NCBI RefSeq assembly: GCF_004359575.1
Contig: NZ_SCWF01000005.1
Span: 1 to 64,000 of the forward strand
DNA length: 64,000 nucleotides
Source of the DNA: Macrococcus bovicus
GTDB taxonomy: Bacteria; Bacillota; Bacilli; Staphylococcales; Staphylococcaceae
Direction: 5' to 3'
In this document: in pieces, positions 38,676 through 48,233 of the stretch
Numbering within the stretch: the first letter of the stretch is position 1
Layout: the number at the start of each line of letters is the position of its first letter
Made by a program: the position numbers and the translations under genes
Notes under the pieces: generated by a model
What the model was told of the DNA's origin: nothing
What the model saw: only the letters and a program-made list of their open reading frames with translations
The model's database searches: none

Positions 38676-39609
38676 TTATTTACGGAATTTACCGATATTT
38701 TTTGCAAACCCTGCTGTGACATCTTTTACATCTTTTGTTGCCTTGACAGTAACCTTGCCGTCCTTCATATCAGAATCAAGATCGTCACTTGTCTGATCAG
38801 CAAATGTTTCTACTAAATGGTCGGGTGCAGCAAATTTCAGGATATAAGTGCCTTCATTAACAGTTACTTTATAGTGACCCTCTTTATCTGTTTTAACTGT
38901 TTTAACCCATTGACCATTCTGATACACGTCAACTTTTACATCTGATAATTTGCGGTCAGGTCTATCATATTTACCATTACTGTTCTGATCAAAGAAGACA
39001 TATCCGCTTATAGCATGTTGAACCACTGGCGCTTCTGTTGTCGGCGCTTCCGTCGTCGGTACGTCAGCTTGTTCAGTAATCACTGTCGGCAGTAATTTAT
39101 AAGCATTGAAACTATACGTCACCACACCTTCAATACGGTCATAAGTAGCACCGATGTCGAGTGGTTGTGTGGTTTTAACAAGGAAAGTATAACCCACTGC
39201 ATCTGTCACTGTGTATTCATTATATGTGTTGACTGATTCTACTTTCACTTTTTCAATCGCAATATATTCCGCTTCTGTCTCTTCACCGATTTGATCGAGT
39301 GCTGTAACAGTAGGTTGAACTACTTTTTGTCCCGTCACTTTCACATCTTCTGTTTCCAGTTAATTTCAGTTCTGCTACAGTGCCCGTTGTCTCGCTGGCG
39401 CCGTTAACAAAGTTGACAAGTGAATAGGTTGATAAATCCACTGCTGCTGACGTCGGATTATAGATTTCGACGGCTTTATTGTAGCCTGAACCCTCTATGT
39501 ATTCTGAAATAATTAATGTCCTCGCTGCCTGTACCCGTTGTCCTGAAAATGACAGAACCAGCGACAGTACTATCATGATGGATAAAAGTGCTTTGAAAGT
39601 TGATTTCAT
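38676..39609 (-). pseudogene. Secreted LTD / OB-fold / SdrD-B-like protein, frameshifted with internal deletion
   Basis: The 5' part (from the ATG at 39609, GAGGAG upstream) encodes a signal peptide (FKALLSIMIVLSLVLSFSG). A lamin-tail-like domain follows, with TLIISEYIEGSGYNKAVEIY, breaking off after VAELKLTGN and ending in a shifted tail. The 3' part is in another frame: an OB-fold fragment of the kind found in secreted nucleases (EAEYIAIEKVKVESVNTYNE), a PTTEAPTTEAP linker, and an SdrD-B/Cna-B-like domain (GYVFFDQNSNGKYDRPDRKL). The end of the first domain and the first half of the OB fold are missing at the junction near 39350. A catalytic nuclease domain, common in relatives, is also absent. 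It is probably a decayed surface or extracellular nuclease gene. Confidence 0.75.
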
Positions 39610-39708
39610 CCCGTTACTCCTCTTCATGTGATTAAATATCTTATCAGTTTAACAACTGAATATGGAGTCAATATGTAGATAATGTAAACATATTATTAAA
39701 TATGTAAA

Positions 39709-39743
39709 AGACCCTCTTTTTGCATCTGCAAAAGAGGGTCTTT
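39709..39743 (-). terminator. Terminator of the sugar locus (after the alpha-glucosidase gene)
   Basis: AAAGACCCTCTTTT and AAAAGAGGGTCTTT form a 14-bp stem with an eight-base loop, four bases beyond the stop codon. A T-rich stretch follows on the minus strand. Confidence 0.8.
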
Positions 39744-39746
39744 GCT

Positions 39747-41417
39747 CTATGATAAACGGTAGACACGTGCTTCATAAGGTTGTAATTGAATACTATTGCT
39801 TGTCTTACTATCAAAGCCGTAGTCATAGTTAGCGATGATTAACTGCTCGGAATTGAATTCAATATTTTCAGAGTCATCAAGTTCGACTTTCTGATTATCC
39901 AGATTACCGATGACCAGAATTCTCTCATCTTCCAGCGTTCTAGTATAGGCGAAGACAGTTTCATGTTCTGGATAGACAAGGTCAAATGTGCCGTACGTCA
40001 TAACCAGGTTTTCTTTTTTGAACCGGATGAGTTTTTTATAAAATTTAAGAATCGAATCCTCACGTTCAAGCTGGTGTGCAACGTTTAAATAAGGATAATT
40101 CGGATTGACCTTCATCCAAGGATGTCCAGTTGTAAACCCTGCGTTGTCCGTTGCATCCCATTGCATCGGTGTACGTGAATTATCGCGGCTGATACGCTGG
40201 AGCATCTCAATCACTTCTTCTTTAGAAGCACCGTTGATCAGTTCGTTGTTATAGATGTTCTTGGCGTGAACATCATCAAATTCCGTAATATCTTTAAAAG
40301 GATAGTTCGTCATGCCGATTTCCTGCCCCTGGTAGATGAATGGTGTCCCTTGCAGCAGCATATAGACTGTCGCATGACTGGTTGAGCTTTCGTACCAGTG
40401 ATCTTTGTCATCTGCCCAAGTCGAAGGAACACGCGGGCGGTCATGGTTTTCAATGAAAAGTGCATTCCAGCCTTTATTCTCAAGGCCTTTCTGCCAATTA
40501 GCCAGTATTTTCTTATAGCCCGGAATATCGAAGCCTGTGCCGATATTATGGTCCCAGAGATTTAAATGCTCAAACTGGAAGACCATGTTGAACTTGCCTT
40601 CTTTTTCACCGACCCAGACATCTGCATCTTCAGTCGTCACCCCATTTGCTTCACCGACCGTCATAATATCATATTTAGAGAACGTCTTTTCCTTCAGCTC
40701 TTCTAAATACTTGTGAATACCCGGCTGATTCATATGCGCTTCAAATGAATCGACATAGTTCAGCTGATCGGGATTCGGCAGATCGCCTTTGTCAAATGAT
40801 TTTTTAATGTGACTGATTGCATCCACCCGGAAGCCGTCGATACCTTTATCAAGCCACCAGTTCACCATATTGTAGATGGTTTCACGCATCTCTTTATTTT
40901 CCCAGTTCAGATCCGGCTGTTTCCGGCTGAAGACATGCATGAAATACTGATCTGTCGTCACATCATACTCCCACGCAGAACCTTCAAAGATGCTGGCCCA
41001 GTTATTCGGTTCCTTGCCCTCTTTAGCGTCCTGCCAGATATACCAGTCACGCTTCGGATTGTCTTTTGAAATACGTGACTCAATGAACCAAGGATGCTCA
41101 TCACTTGTATGATTGATGACGAGATCCATGATCAGTTTCATACCGCGTGAATGCACCTCAAGAAGCAAGCGGTCGAAATCTTCCATTGTACCGAAATCAC
41201 GCATGATAGCCTGATAGTCACTGATATCATAGCCATTATCGTCATTCGGCGACTTATAGATCGGGCTGACCCAGATCACATCAATTCCTAAATCCTGCAG
41301 ATAATCCAGTTTCTCCGTTATACCGTTAATATCACCAATACCATCACCATTTGAATCCTTAAAACTCCGCGGATACACTTGATAGCATACCGCTTCTTTC
41401 CACCAGATCCGTTCCAT
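39747..41417 (-). CDS. malL: GH13 alpha-glucosidase (MalL/oligo-1,6-glucosidase type)
   Basis: A cytoplasmic retaining alpha-glucosidase releasing glucose from imported oligosaccharides. The 556-residue protein has DLVINHTSDEHPWF, the nucleophile Asp in GFRVDAISHI, the acid/base Glu in VGEANG and the transition-state Asp in FIENHDRPR. The residue after the nucleophile is Ala. Oligo-1,6-glucosidases such as B. subtilis MalL usually have Val here, while Ala is associated with alpha-1,4 preference. It is the last gene of the sugar locus. An 84-base gap with a weak hairpin separates it from the ATPase gene, so it may be expressed less, or separately. Confidence 0.9.
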   Translation of the reverse strand: MERIWWKEAVCYQVYPRSFKDSNGDGIGDINGITEKLDYLQDLGIDVIWVSPIYKSPNDDNGYDISDYQAIMRDFGTMEDFDRLLLEVHSRGMKLIMDLVINHTSDEHPWFIESRISKDNPKRDWYIWQDAKEGKEPNNWASIFEGSAWEYDVTTDQYFMHVFSRKQPDLNWENKEMRETIYNMVNWWLDKGIDGFRVDAISHIKKSFDKGDLPNPDQLNYVDSFEAHMNQPGIHKYLEELKEKTFSKYDIMTVGEANGVTTEDADVWVGEKEGKFNMVFQFEHLNLWDHNIGTGFDIPGYKKILANWQKGLENKGWNALFIENHDRPRVPSTWADDKDHWYESSTSHATVYMLLQGTPFIYQGQEIGMTNYPFKDITEFDDVHAKNIYNNELINGASKEEVIEMLQRISRDNSRTPMQWDATDNAGFTTGHPWMKVNPNYPYLNVAHQLEREDSILKFYKKLIRFKKENLVMTYGTFDLVYPEHETVFAYTRTLEDERILVIGNLDNQKVELDDSENIEFNSEQLIIANYDYGFDSKTSNSIQLQPYEARVYRLS

Positions 41418-41448
41418 TTTGTTATATCCTCCTGTATTCAGCCATAAA

Positions 41449-41486
41449 GAAAGCCATTAACATTCATGCATGTTAACAGCTTTTCA
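41449..41486 (-). terminator. Weak hairpin between the msmX-type gene and malL
   Basis: TTAACAT and ATGTTAA pair around a short loop, with outer AAAGC/GCTTT bases and a two-base mismatch. TTTCTTT follows on the minus strand. It may be a partial attenuator. Confidence 0.4.
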
Positions 41487-41501
41487 CTCTCATTTCAAAC
41501 A

Positions 41502-42638
41502 TTAAACTTGTGCTGCCTGACGTCTCCGGTCTTCAGCTGCTGAACGAATACGCTCGCCTGTCTCAGCATCGAAGAAATGGGCTTTGTTCATATCAATCGC
41601 GAGACGGATGATGTCTCCCGGCTGATAGTCATTACGAGCATCCAGTTTAGAGATGAATTCCTGGTCTTCAAACGTGCTGTAAACCATGACTTCTGAACCA
41701 TGGAGCTCACTGACGGTCACCTTCGTCTCGAAGGAAGTACCTTCTGATGACTGAATGAAGACAGGTTCATCATGAATATCTTCCGGACGAATACCGAACT
41801 TGACCGGCTTGTTTTTATAGCCTTTTGCTTCCAACGTACGCAGCGTGCTTTCGGGTACATCGAATGAATACTCACCGATATGCAGCTGATTATCCTGCAG
41901 CTGAGCTGAGAAGATATTCATAGGCGGTGAACCGATGAATTCTGCGACAAAGATATTTTCCGGGAAATCATAGACTTCTTTTGGCGTCCCGACTTGCATG
42001 ATATCTCCTTTGTTGAGGACGACAATGCGTGTCGCCATCGTCAGCGCTTCTGTCTGGTCATGCGTCACGTAAATCGTCGTTGTCTGCAGACGATGGTGCA
42101 GCTTAGAAATTTCGGCACGCATCTGTACCCGCAGTTTCGCATCGAGGTTTGACAGCGGTTCATCCATCAAGAAGACTTTTGCTTCACGGACAATCGCCCG
42201 GCCTAATGCCACACGCTGACGCTGACCGCCCGACAATGCTTTCGGCTTACGGTTCAAGTATTCTGTCAGACCGAGTATCTCCGCTGCTTCATGGACGCGT
42301 GTTTTGATTTCTTCCTTCGGCATTTTGCGTAATTTAAGACCGAATGCCATATTATCAAATACAGTCATATGCGGATAAAGGGCATAGTTCTGGAAGACCA
42401 TTGCGATATCGCGGTTCTTCGGCGGTACATCATTCATACGGACGCCGTCTATTAACAGGTCGCCTCCCGTGATATCTTCGAGGCCTGCAATCATCCGCAA
42501 CGTTGTTGATTTACCGCAGCCGGACGGGCCGACAAAGACGATAAATTCTTTATCCTGAATGTGTAAATTAAAATCTTTGACGACCGTATTGCCGCCCTCA
42601 TATGTCTTCTGGATATGATCCAGTTTAAGTTCTGCCAT
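41502..42638 (-). CDS. msmX: Multiple-sugar ABC transporter ATPase, MsmX/UgpC type
   Basis: The 378-residue protein is the energising subunit for carbohydrate importers. Walker A reads GPSGCGKSTTLRMIAG, the Q-loop MVFQNYALYPHMTVFDNMAF, the signature LSGGQRQRVALGRAIV, Walker B VFLMDEPLSNLDAKL and the switch His VTHDQTEA. A C-terminal MOI/TOBE-like domain (about 240-378) contains KFGIRPEDIHDEPVFI. In Gram-positive bacteria one MsmX often serves several importers. Here it is in the same operon as the binding protein and two permeases. It lies 12 bases after the isomerase gene. Confidence 0.92.
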   Translation of the reverse strand: MAELKLDHIQKTYEGGNTVVKDFNLHIQDKEFIVFVGPSGCGKSTTLRMIAGLEDITGGDLLIDGVRMNDVPPKNRDIAMVFQNYALYPHMTVFDNMAFGLKLRKMPKEEIKTRVHEAAEILGLTEYLNRKPKALSGGQRQRVALGRAIVREAKVFLMDEPLSNLDAKLRVQMRAEISKLHHRLQTTTIYVTHDQTEALTMATRIVVLNKGDIMQVGTPKEVYDFPENIFVAEFIGSPPMNIFSAQLQDNQLHIGEYSFDVPESTLRTLEAKGYKNKPVKFGIRPEDIHDEPVFIQSSEGTSFETKVTVSELHGSEVMVYSTFEDQEFISKLDARNDYQPGDIIRLAIDMNKAHFFDAETGERIRSAAEDRRRQAAQV

Positions 42639-42650
42639 TTAACTTCCTCC

Positions 42651-43619
42651 TTAAGCCCACCACATATCTGTCGGTGTCTCTTTAATGATGACTTGCTTTA
42701 AGTTACGGACTGCTGTCTGAAATCCTTCTTCAATCGACATCAGTGGATCTTCGTGTTCTATACTGACTACATAGTCATAATGATACGTTCTAAGCGCACT
42801 CATCATCCGGGTCCATTCCGCCATATCATGACCACAGCCGACACTTCTGAACGTCCAGCTACGCGACTGAACATCACCGTAAGGCTGCATGTCCAGAAGG
42901 CCATACATATTGATGTTATCCTGGTCGAGATAGGTATCCTTTGCATGAAAATGGTGAATGGCATTTTCTTGACCTAGAATCTTGATAGCCGCAACCGGAT
43001 CAATACCCTGCCACCACATATGACTTGGGTCGAGGTTCGCCCCAATAAACTCATTCGTCGCCTTTCTCAGTTTAAGGAGCGTATAAGGTGAGTGAACAAG
43101 GAAGCCGCCGTGCAGCTCTAAACCGATTTTGACATTCGCTTCTTTGGCCAGTTCTGCAATATCCTGCCAGTAAGGAATCAGCTTGTTTTCCCACTGCCAG
43201 TTGTAGATATCGCCATATTCTGTCGGCCACGCGACCACTGGCCAGTTCGGCTGCTTAGCATCGTCTGATTCACCCGCTGTCCCGCTGAAACAATTGACGA
43301 CCGGCACATTCATCAGTGCAGCCAGTCTGATTGTTTTGCGGAGGGTCTCATCCGATTCTCTACGGAACTCAGCATCAGGTGAGATCGGATTACCATGACA
43401 GCTGAATGATGAAATAAAAAGACCCCGTTCTGCAAAGGCTTTTAAGTAAGCTTCTCGTGCATCCGCATCTGCCATCAGCTGATCAACATCGATGTGCTTA
43501 CTGCCGGGATAGCAGCCCGTGCCGACTTCTACCGCTTCTACACCTGATGCCTTTACATAATCAAGCATCTCTTCGAAAGATTTGTCATTAAAAAGTGGAT
43601 TAAATACGCCTAATTTCAT
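42651..43619 (-). CDS. Sugar phosphate isomerase/epimerase-like (xylose isomerase-like TIM barrel)
   Basis: The 322-residue protein belongs to the AP-endonuclease-2/xylose-isomerase-like TIM barrel group. Probable metal ligands are the Glu in KIGLELHGGFLVHSPYT, the Asp/His of GANLDPSHMWWQGIDP, the His in HFHAKDTYLD and the Glu in VSIEHEDPLMS. SSFSCHGNPISPD is a typical entrance motif. Such enzymes in operons with Gfo/Idh oxidoreductases act as epimerases or isomerases, or process 3-keto-glycosides. The exact reaction cannot be deduced. Its start overlaps the preceding dehydrogenase stop by one base, so it is co-translated. Confidence 0.85.
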   Translation of the reverse strand: MKLGVFNPLFNDKSFEEMLDYVKASGVEAVEVGTGCYPGSKHIDVDQLMADADAREAYLKAFAERGLFISSFSCHGNPISPDAEFRRESDETLRKTIRLAALMNVPVVNCFSGTAGESDDAKQPNWPVVAWPTEYGDIYNWQWENKLIPYWQDIAELAKEANVKIGLELHGGFLVHSPYTLLKLRKATNEFIGANLDPSHMWWQGIDPVAAIKILGQENAIHHFHAKDTYLDQDNINMYGLLDMQPYGDVQSRSWTFRSVGCGHDMAEWTRMMSALRTYHYDYVVSIEHEDPLMSIEEGFQTAVRNLKQVIIKETPTDMWWA

Positions 43620-44665
43620 TATTTTTCCCCCTCCAGTCGAATCGCCCGCTGTTTTTGTGCACTTAAGTAAATCGCTTCTATCACACTCGAGACGTCTTTT
43701 GCTTCTGCCGGCTGTACACGTAAAGATGTGCTGTTCATAATGGCTGTAATGAAGTTTTCTGCCTGCAGATACTCGAATGGATGATCAACCTGGATGTAAT
43801 CAATATTCAGTGTCGTCATCAGCGTATCATCCGCCTGGTTCACTTTCATTTCAAAAACGTTCAGCCCCCCTTTAGTACCCGAGATACTGATATGTTCTTC
43901 GTCACTCTCAACATTCGCAGCCCAGCTCGTCTCAAAGAGCATCGTCACGTTATTCTCAAACCGGATGAAAGCCGTCACGTGGTCATCCACTTCAAATGTC
44001 TCTGGATTGAACATGCCCCATTCATTGACCGGGTTCGGCATACGACTGAGTCTATTATAAGTCTGCGCTGATACTTCAACCGGTTTCTGGTTGCCCGTCA
44101 GCCACATCGCCAGGTCCAGTAAGTGACAGCCGTAGTCAATCAGCGCTCCGCCGCCTTGCAGCTCTTTGTTCGTGAAGACACCCCAGCCTGGTACTTTACG
44201 TCGTCGCATGGCTTTGACCCGGACGACTAATGGTTCCCCGATAATCCCTTTATCGATGATTTTCTTCGCAGCAATCGCCTCTTTCATAAAGCGATAATGA
44301 TAGGCGATATGCAGGACACCTTCACTCTTCTCTTCTGCCTGAACCATCGCCCCTGCTTCCGCCCGCGTCGTCGCCATCGGTTTCTCACACATGACAGAGA
44401 TATTCTTTTCAAGGGCTGTAATCGCCATGGGTGCATGAAACTTATTCGGTGTGGTGATGACAACCGCATCAATCTGGTCAAGCATCTCTTCATAACTGGA
44501 AGCGATGTGCGGTATCTGGAACTGATTGGCGACAACCATCGCACGCTCTTTATTGATATCATAAACATGTGTGATTTCAACCTGTTCAAAATCTCTGAAT
44601 GCCGGTATGTGTCTATCTGTCGCGATACCGCCGACACCTGCTATACCTAGTCTGACTTTCGTCAT
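43619..44665 (-). CDS. Gfo/Idh/MocA-family oxidoreductase (second of two)
   Basis: The 348-residue NAD(P)-dependent dehydrogenase has the Rossmann start LGIAGVGGIATDRHIPAFRD, the EKP motif in VMCEKPMATTRAEAG and the C-terminal substrate domain with GGGALIDYGCHLLDLAMWL. The Asp and His of that block are the usual catalytic region. It oxidises or reduces a sugar ring carbon; in related operons position 3 of glucosides is the target, an inference here. It lies 12 bases after the first Gfo gene and overlaps the isomerase gene by one base. Confidence 0.88.
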   Translation of the reverse strand: MTKVRLGIAGVGGIATDRHIPAFRDFEQVEITHVYDINKERAMVVANQFQIPHIASSYEEMLDQIDAVVITTPNKFHAPMAITALEKNISVMCEKPMATTRAEAGAMVQAEEKSEGVLHIAYHYRFMKEAIAAKKIIDKGIIGEPLVVRVKAMRRRKVPGWGVFTNKELQGGGALIDYGCHLLDLAMWLTGNQKPVEVSAQTYNRLSRMPNPVNEWGMFNPETFEVDDHVTAFIRFENNVTMLFETSWAANVESDEEHISISGTKGGLNVFEMKVNQADDTLMTTLNIDYIQVDHPFEYLQAENFITAIMNSTSLRVQPAEAKDVSSVIEAIYLSAQKQRAIRLEGEK

Positions 44666-44677
44666 AAGAAACGCTCC

Positions 44678-45694
44678 TTAAATTTGTATAATTGATTTAG
44701 TTTGTGCTGATTCTATCGCTTTAATGATGACGTTTAAAGATGCACGGCCTTCATACCCGTCACAGATCGGTGTTTCATGACGGCTCAGCGCTTCAAGAAA
44801 CGCATCAATCGTATGTGAATTTTTCTGACCGCCTTCTTCATTGGTCTGTATTTCACCGAGCTGCTCTCTTTCAATCTGCCCATCCGCTCCGAAGAACTGG
44901 TAAGTATAGAGGTCATCTGCATTCAATTTCAGGATCCCTTTTTCACCGTATATCATCGTGCTGTTATCTTCCTGGCCATTATAAGCCCAGGATGCACTTA
45001 ATGTGCCGATGATGCCGTCAGCGGTCTTCAGAATAAGGACCGCATTGTCATCAACATCTGCTTTTTTTGCAGACGTCTCAATCATCGCACCGACTTCCGT
45101 GAATTCTGTACCAAGTATATAACGCATCAAATCTGCCTTATGGACACCGAGGTCTCCCATCGCGCCGATGAAGGCACGCTTTTTGTCAAAGAACCAGCTG
45201 TCAGGTCCATCGACACTCCAGCCTTCCGGGCCCGGATGACCGAACGTCGTCTTAAATGAATAGAGTTTCCCGAGCTTCCCTGCTGCGATATCCTCTTTTG
45301 CCCGCTGATGTGCCTCATTAATACGCTGGTTATGGCCAATCATCAATGTCTTGCCACTTTCTTCTGCCGCTCTGATCATGGCATCTGCATCCTCAAGTGA
45401 CGTCGCCATCGGTTTCTCACAGAGCACATGCTTGCCAGCCTTAAGCGCTGCTATCGTCATCTCTGCATGCAGGTAGTTCGGTGTACAGATGCTGATGACC
45501 TCCACTTCCGGATCAGCTAACAGGTCATGATAATCGCTGTAACTCACACCTCCAAATGCTGCAGCGAGCTCATCGCTACGCTCTTTGACAATATCACAGT
45601 ATGCGATGATTTCAGCGTTCGCGTTCTGCTGATACTCCGGAATATGGCGATGTGTAGCAATACTTCCGCAGCCAATGATTCCTACCTTAAACAT
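44678..45694 (-). CDS. Gfo/Idh/MocA-family oxidoreductase (first of two)
   Basis: From the ATG at 45694 the protein has 338 residues, beginning [36 protein letters not shown] precedes this ATG. A longer frame to 45757 would overlap thuA by over 60 bases and is rejected. The EKP motif is [15 protein letters not shown] and the C-terminal signature is [20 protein letters not shown]. It overlaps the end of the ThuA-like gene by eight bases. It is about 30 percent similar by eye to the next gene, so the pair may have specialised for different substrates or opposite steps. Confidence 0.88.
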   Translation of the reverse strand: MFKVGIIGCGSIATHRHIPEYQQNANAEIIAYCDIVKERSDELAAAFGGVSYSDYHDLLADPEVEVISICTPNYLHAEMTIAALKAGKHVLCEKPMATSLEDADAMIRAAEESGKTLMIGHNQRINEAHQRAKEDIAAGKLGKLYSFKTTFGHPGPEGWSVDGPDSWFFDKKRAFIGAMGDLGVHKADLMRYILGTEFTEVGAMIETSAKKADVDDNAVLILKTADGIIGTLSASWAYNGQEDNSTMIYGEKGILKLNADDLYTYQFFGADGQIEREQLGEIQTNEEGGQKNSHTIDAFLEALSRHETPICDGYEGRASLNVIIKAIESAQTKSIIQI

Positions 45695-46415
45695 CTGACT
45701 TCTCTCCTTTATCCAAGTCTTCAAGCGGCTGATAGTTCCCGTATGTCGGATAGGCATTCGTCGTTGGACGTGCCCATTTCACTGCGTTGTTGATGACGCG
45801 CTGCACGTTCTCATTGTAATAAGTCGGATAAGTCTCATGTCCCGGGCGGAAATAGAAGATCTTACCGTTACCTCGCCTGAAAGTGGCACCTGAACGGAAG
45901 ACTTCTCCGCCCTGGAACCAGCTGACGAACAGGAGTTCTTCCGGAGCTGGAATATCAAAATGCTCACCGTACATCTCTTCCTCTTCTAGTTCAAAATATT
46001 CACCCAGGCCCTCTGCAATCGGATGATTCGGCATCACAGTCCAGATCCGTTCTTTCTCGCCTGCCTCACGCCACTTCAAGTCGCAGCCGGTTCCCATCAG
46101 CTTCTTGAATACTTTCGAGAAGTGGCCTGAATGCAGAACAATCAGACCCATTCCTTCCAGCACTCGTTTATGAACGCGGTCAACGATTGCGTCCTGTACG
46201 TCATCATGCGCTTTATGCCCCCACCAGATCAAAACATCTGTCTGATTCAGCACATCTTCTGTCAGTCCATGTTCCGGCTCATCTAATGTCGCAGTTGTGA
46301 CCTCAGCTCCTTCTATAAACGAGGCAATCTGCTGATGAATACCTTCCGGATAAATGCTTCTGACTTCCTCTGATTCTTTTTCATGTCTGAATTCATTCCA
46401 TACGGTCACTTTCAT
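45687..46415 (-). CDS. ThuA-like (trehalose utilisation) domain protein
   Basis: The 242-residue protein matches the ThuA group with its class I glutamine-amidotransferase-like fold. [15 protein letters not shown] lies near residue 75, [20 protein letters not shown] near 110 and the C-terminal [20 protein letters not shown] near 190. In rhizobia thuAB are needed for a trehalose/sucrose catabolic route in which ThuB is a Gfo/Idh enzyme. The pairing here with two such enzymes repeats that association. The biochemical reaction of ThuA is not firmly established. It overlaps the LacI gene by four bases and the next oxidoreductase by eight. Confidence 0.85.
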   Translation of the reverse strand: MKVTVWNEFRHEKESEEVRSIYPEGIHQQIASFIEGAEVTTATLDEPEHGLTEDVLNQTDVLIWWGHKAHDDVQDAIVDRVHKRVLEGMGLIVLHSGHFSKVFKKLMGTGCDLKWREAGEKERIWTVMPNHPIAEGLGEYFELEEEEMYGEHFDIPAPEELLFVSWFQGGEVFRSGATFRRGNGKIFYFRPGHETYPTYYNENVQRVINNAVKWARPTTNAYPTYGNYQPLEDLDKGEKSDV

Positions 46416-47422
46416 GTTTCTCTCTCCTTTAAACGTTTTGTAGACTGTCGTTCAATAATACGAGTAGGAATCATTTTACTCACCTTCAGCATATCACGGT
46501 GATGTAAATATTTAATCAATCGGCTGGCTGCTTCCTGACCAAGACGTTCAGGGAAGATATCGACTACCGTCTGCGGGGGACAAGCAGCTTCATTCAGATA
46601 AGAATCATTGAAAGTAGCCGTCTGGATATCTTCCGGGATACGTCTGCCTAAAAGATACAACTCACTTAGAACGCTCAAGTTCATCATGCTGTCTGATGTA
46701 ATAATTGCGGTTATTTCCTCGGGCATATTTTGTACGATATGCTTCACATCTTCTGTTCCTGCAGCACCTTCAAAAACCGTAGTCTCAAGCCCTGCATCTG
46801 CACAGGCTTCTCTGTATCCTGTCAGGCGGTCAATGTTAACGGCATAGGTCTTATTTTCTGCGATAAAGGCAATCTTTTCATGGCCTAAATCGATTAGGTA
46901 CTGCGTCAGCTTAAACGCAGCTTCGACATTATCATTATCAATAAATATATCTGTTGATTGATTCAGCTTCTTCCCGATGATGACGTAGGGGCAATCAAGC
47001 TTGCGCAGATAATCCAAGACCGTATTCTCTTCTTTTGAATAAAGGACGATAAAACCATCAACCGCATTACTGGTGACCATCTCTTTTACTTCATGCAGTA
47101 GTTCTGCTTCTTCCTTACTGGTCGAAATAACCGTGGAATAACCATTATCCTTACAGACTCTCGAGATACTCATGAGTACATCTGTGAAAAATGGATTCTG
47201 CCGCATCTCCTTTGAAGATGATTTCAGCAAGAGACCGATCGTATTCGACTGCTTTGTCACTAATCTTCTGGCAGAAACGTTCGGGATATAGCCCATCTCC
47301 TCCATGATTCTGCGGACTTTATCGGCTGTCTTCTGACTGATCGCATCGCTGTTACTGATCACCCGTGAAACAGTGGAGGGAGCGACATTCGCTCGTTTCG
47401 CCACATCTTTGATCGTTACCAT
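46412..47422 (-). CDS. LacI-family transcriptional regulator of the sugar locus
   Basis: The 336-residue regulator has the N-terminal helix-turn-helix [20 protein letters not shown] and the hinge helix around [19 protein letters not shown] periplasmic-binding-like sensor domain (about 60-330) contains [14 protein letters not shown] and [20 protein letters not shown]. It lies between the second permease (one-base gap) and the ThuA gene (four-base overlap), so it is transcribed with the locus and probably autoregulated. The likely operator is the palindrome TGCAATCGTTTGCA upstream of the binding-protein promoter. The inducer should be the imported sugar or an early product. Confidence 0.9.
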   Translation of the reverse strand: MVTIKDVAKRANVAPSTVSRVISNSDAISQKTADKVRRIMEEMGYIPNVSARRLVTKQSNTIGLLLKSSSKEMRQNPFFTDVLMSISRVCKDNGYSTVISTSKEEAELLHEVKEMVTSNAVDGFIVLYSKEENTVLDYLRKLDCPYVIIGKKLNQSTDIFIDNDNVEAAFKLTQYLIDLGHEKIAFIAENKTYAVNIDRLTGYREACADAGLETTVFEGAAGTEDVKHIVQNMPEEITAIITSDSMMNLSVLSELYLLGRRIPEDIQTATFNDSYLNEAACPPQTVVDIFPERLGQEAASRLIKYLHHRDMLKVSKMIPTRIIERQSTKRLKERET

Positions 47423-47423
47423 G

Positions 47424-48233
47424 TTATTTCACTGCGCCGTCAGAAACACCTTTGATGATCTGTTTCTGCGCAAAGAAATAACCGATGATAACAGGAATAA
47501 TTGAAATCGTCAGACCTGCCAGTGCTAAATGCCACTGCTTAGTGTACTGACCAAAGAAGAGGAATAATTTCAGTGGAATCGTTTCCTGACCAGGGCCGAG
47601 TACGAGACTTGGTAACAGATAGTCATTCCAGATCCAGATCACATTCAGGATACCGACTGTTACTGAGATCGGTTTTAATAACGGGAAGATGACATGCCAG
47701 TAAATCTGCCATTTACTTGCGCCGTCAATCATCGCTGCCTCATCGAGCGATTTTGAAATCCCCTGCAGTGAACCGTGATACAGGAAGATAGATAAACTTG
47801 CACCGAAGCCGAGGTACATGAACATCAGACCCCAGATATTCAAGCTCTGCAGATCGCCGAATATTTTGACGAGTGGAATCATGACCGATTGGAACGGCAC
47901 AAGCATCGCTGCGACGAACAGGAAGAAAATCAGGTTTGACACCTTACCTTTATTCCGGCTCAGAGCATAGGCCGCCATACTTGAAAAGATAATAATGAGC
48001 GCGACACTGGCAACAGAGACAAGGACAGAGTTCAGGAACGTCTGCGCGAAGTTCAATTGCTGGAAGGCATCAATAAAGTTCTGGAATGTCTTCTCTTTCG
48101 GTAATGCCAGCGTATTGTTGAAGATCTCAAGCTTTGTCTTAAAGGCGTTGACAATCATCAAGTAGAAAGGAGACAGCCAGAGAAGACCGATAACGAGTGC
48201 AATGATTTCAAGGATATACCATTTTGCTTTCAT
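47424..48233 (-). CDS. Sugar ABC transporter permease, MalG type
   Basis: This is the second membrane subunit of the importer. The 269-residue protein has six helices, beginning near YILEIIALVIGLLWLSPFYL. The coupling EAA loop reads LDEAAMIDGASKWQIYWHVIF. The C-terminus KQIIKGVSDGAVK is the GxxxGxxK-type end seen in MalG proteins. Its start overlaps the first permease stop by one base. It belongs to the carbohydrate uptake transporter-1 group for di- and oligosaccharides. Confidence 0.93.
   Translation of the reverse strand: MKAKWYILEIIALVIGLLWLSPFYLMIVNAFKTKLEIFNNTLALPKEKTFQNFIDAFQQLNFAQTFLNSVLVSVASVALIIIFSSMAAYALSRNKGKVSNLIFFLFVAAMLVPFQSVMIPLVKIFGDLQSLNIWGLMFMYLGFGASLSIFLYHGSLQGISKSLDEAAMIDGASKWQIYWHVIFPLLKPISVTVGILNVIWIWNDYLLPSLVLGPGQETIPLKLFLFFGQYTKQWHLALAGLTISIIPVIIGYFFAQKQIIKGVSDGAVK

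Noticed and set aside
43781-44637. Frames overlapping the Gfo/Idh genes in other phases
   Set aside because: Both strands show long open frames here only because of codon composition; none has family motifs.
45695-45757. Longer start of the first Gfo/Idh protein
   Set aside because: The extension precedes the conserved N-terminal strand of the Rossmann fold and overlaps thuA; the ATG at 45694 has a strong site.
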